In this document: positions 8,438 to 8,696 of the stretch, piece by piece
Numbering within the stretch: position 1 is the stretch's first letter
Layout: each line of letters opens with the position of its first letter
Assembly (NCBI GenBank): GCA_946886255.1
Contig: CAMPIG010000188.1
Coordinates: 1 to 8,696 of the forward strand
Reading direction: 5' to 3'
Source: an uncultured Cellvibrio sp.
GTDB lineage: Bacteria; Pseudomonadota; Gammaproteobacteria; Pseudomonadales; Cellvibrionaceae
Length of the DNA stretch: 8,696 nt
Program-made: the position numbers and the translations under genes
The notes under the pieces: model-generated
The model's database searches: none
What the model was told of the DNA's origin: nothing
Seen by the model: only the letters and a program-made list of their open reading frames with translations

Positions 8438-8696
8438 ATGAGCGTTTTAATTAACAAAGACACCAAAGTTATTTGCCAGGGTTTTACTGGTTCTCAGGGC
8501 ACTTTCCATTCTGAACAAGCGATTGCCTATGGTACCAAGATGGTCGGTGGTGTAACGCCGGGTAAAGGCGGTCAAACTCACCTCGGTTTGCCGGTATTTA
8601 ACACTGTTAAAGAAGCCGTAGAAGCCACTGGCGCTGAAGCATCGGTTATTTATGTTCCGGCACCTTTCTGTAAGGATTCAATCCTTGAAGCAGCCA
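8438..8696 (+). CDS. sucD: Succinyl-CoA synthetase alpha subunit, N-terminal part (3' end outside window)
   Basis: The 86 visible residues are nearly identical to the start of E. coli SucD, the subunit that binds CoA and carries the phosphohistidine intermediate. Seen: the CoA-binding GFTGSQGT at residues 15-22, K43 in GVTPGKGG, and [14 protein letters not shown] near the cut. The family is about 290 residues, so roughly 70 percent, including the phosphorylated histidine, lies beyond the window. The frame is open to the last base, so this is truncation by the window edge and not a broken gene. Confidence 0.97.
   Translation, partial: MSVLINKDTKVICQGFTGSQGTFHSEQAIAYGTKMVGGVTPGKGGQTHLGLPVFNTVKEAVEATGAEASVIYVPAPFCKDSILEAA

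Noticed and set aside
7750..8466. Long open frame of 238 codons on the minus strand opposite sucC
   Set aside because: It lies antisense to a clearly real gene, has no recognisable domain or ribosome site, and is explained by codon bias in sucC. The same applies to the 213-codon minus-strand frame opposite the end of sucA (3580-4221).

Overview
The window is the distal part of a bacterial tricarboxylic acid cycle gene cluster, with all seven genes on the + strand: the end of sdhA, then sdhB, sucA, sucB, lpdA, sucC and the beginning of sucD. The proteins closely resemble gammaproteobacterial homologues. Several catalytic residues fall at or within a few positions of their Escherichia coli numbering. 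The order, with a dihydrolipoamide dehydrogenase gene between sucB and sucC, is the pseudomonad-type layout; in E. coli lpd lies elsewhere, next to aceEF. Base composition is moderate. The source is most likely a gammaproteobacterium of the Pseudomonas/Cellvibrio type. The genus is an inference from remembered protein similarity and was not tested.

Layout. Positions 1-447 are the C-terminal quarter of SdhA, followed after 16 bases by complete sdhB (464-1168). A candidate intrinsic terminator (1157-1180) has the sdhB stop codon as its loop. The roughly 250-base gap before sucA holds a second large hairpin (1204-1250) and a Crp-like site (1261-1276), so it probably separates the sdh and suc transcription units, or attenuates read-through between them. 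sucA (1420-4254), sucB (4306-5526) and lpdA (5617-7056) encode E1, E2 and E3 of the 2-oxoglutarate dehydrogenase complex. A 195-base gap rich in inverted repeats precedes sucC (7252-8418) and sucD (from 8438, cut by the window end), which encode succinyl-CoA synthetase.

The genes encode consecutive steps. SucA, SucB and Lpd oxidise 2-oxoglutarate to succinyl-CoA with NADH formation. SucC and SucD convert succinyl-CoA to succinate with nucleoside triphosphate formation. SdhA and SdhB, with the membrane anchors presumably encoded upstream, oxidise succinate to fumarate and pass electrons to quinone.

I found no mobile element, CRISPR array, RNA gene, frameshift or unknown gene. The coding content is ordinary core metabolism. 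What deserves a second look is in the gaps: hairpins placed around stop codons and between cistrons, and the Crp-like site. No previously undescribed system is visible.
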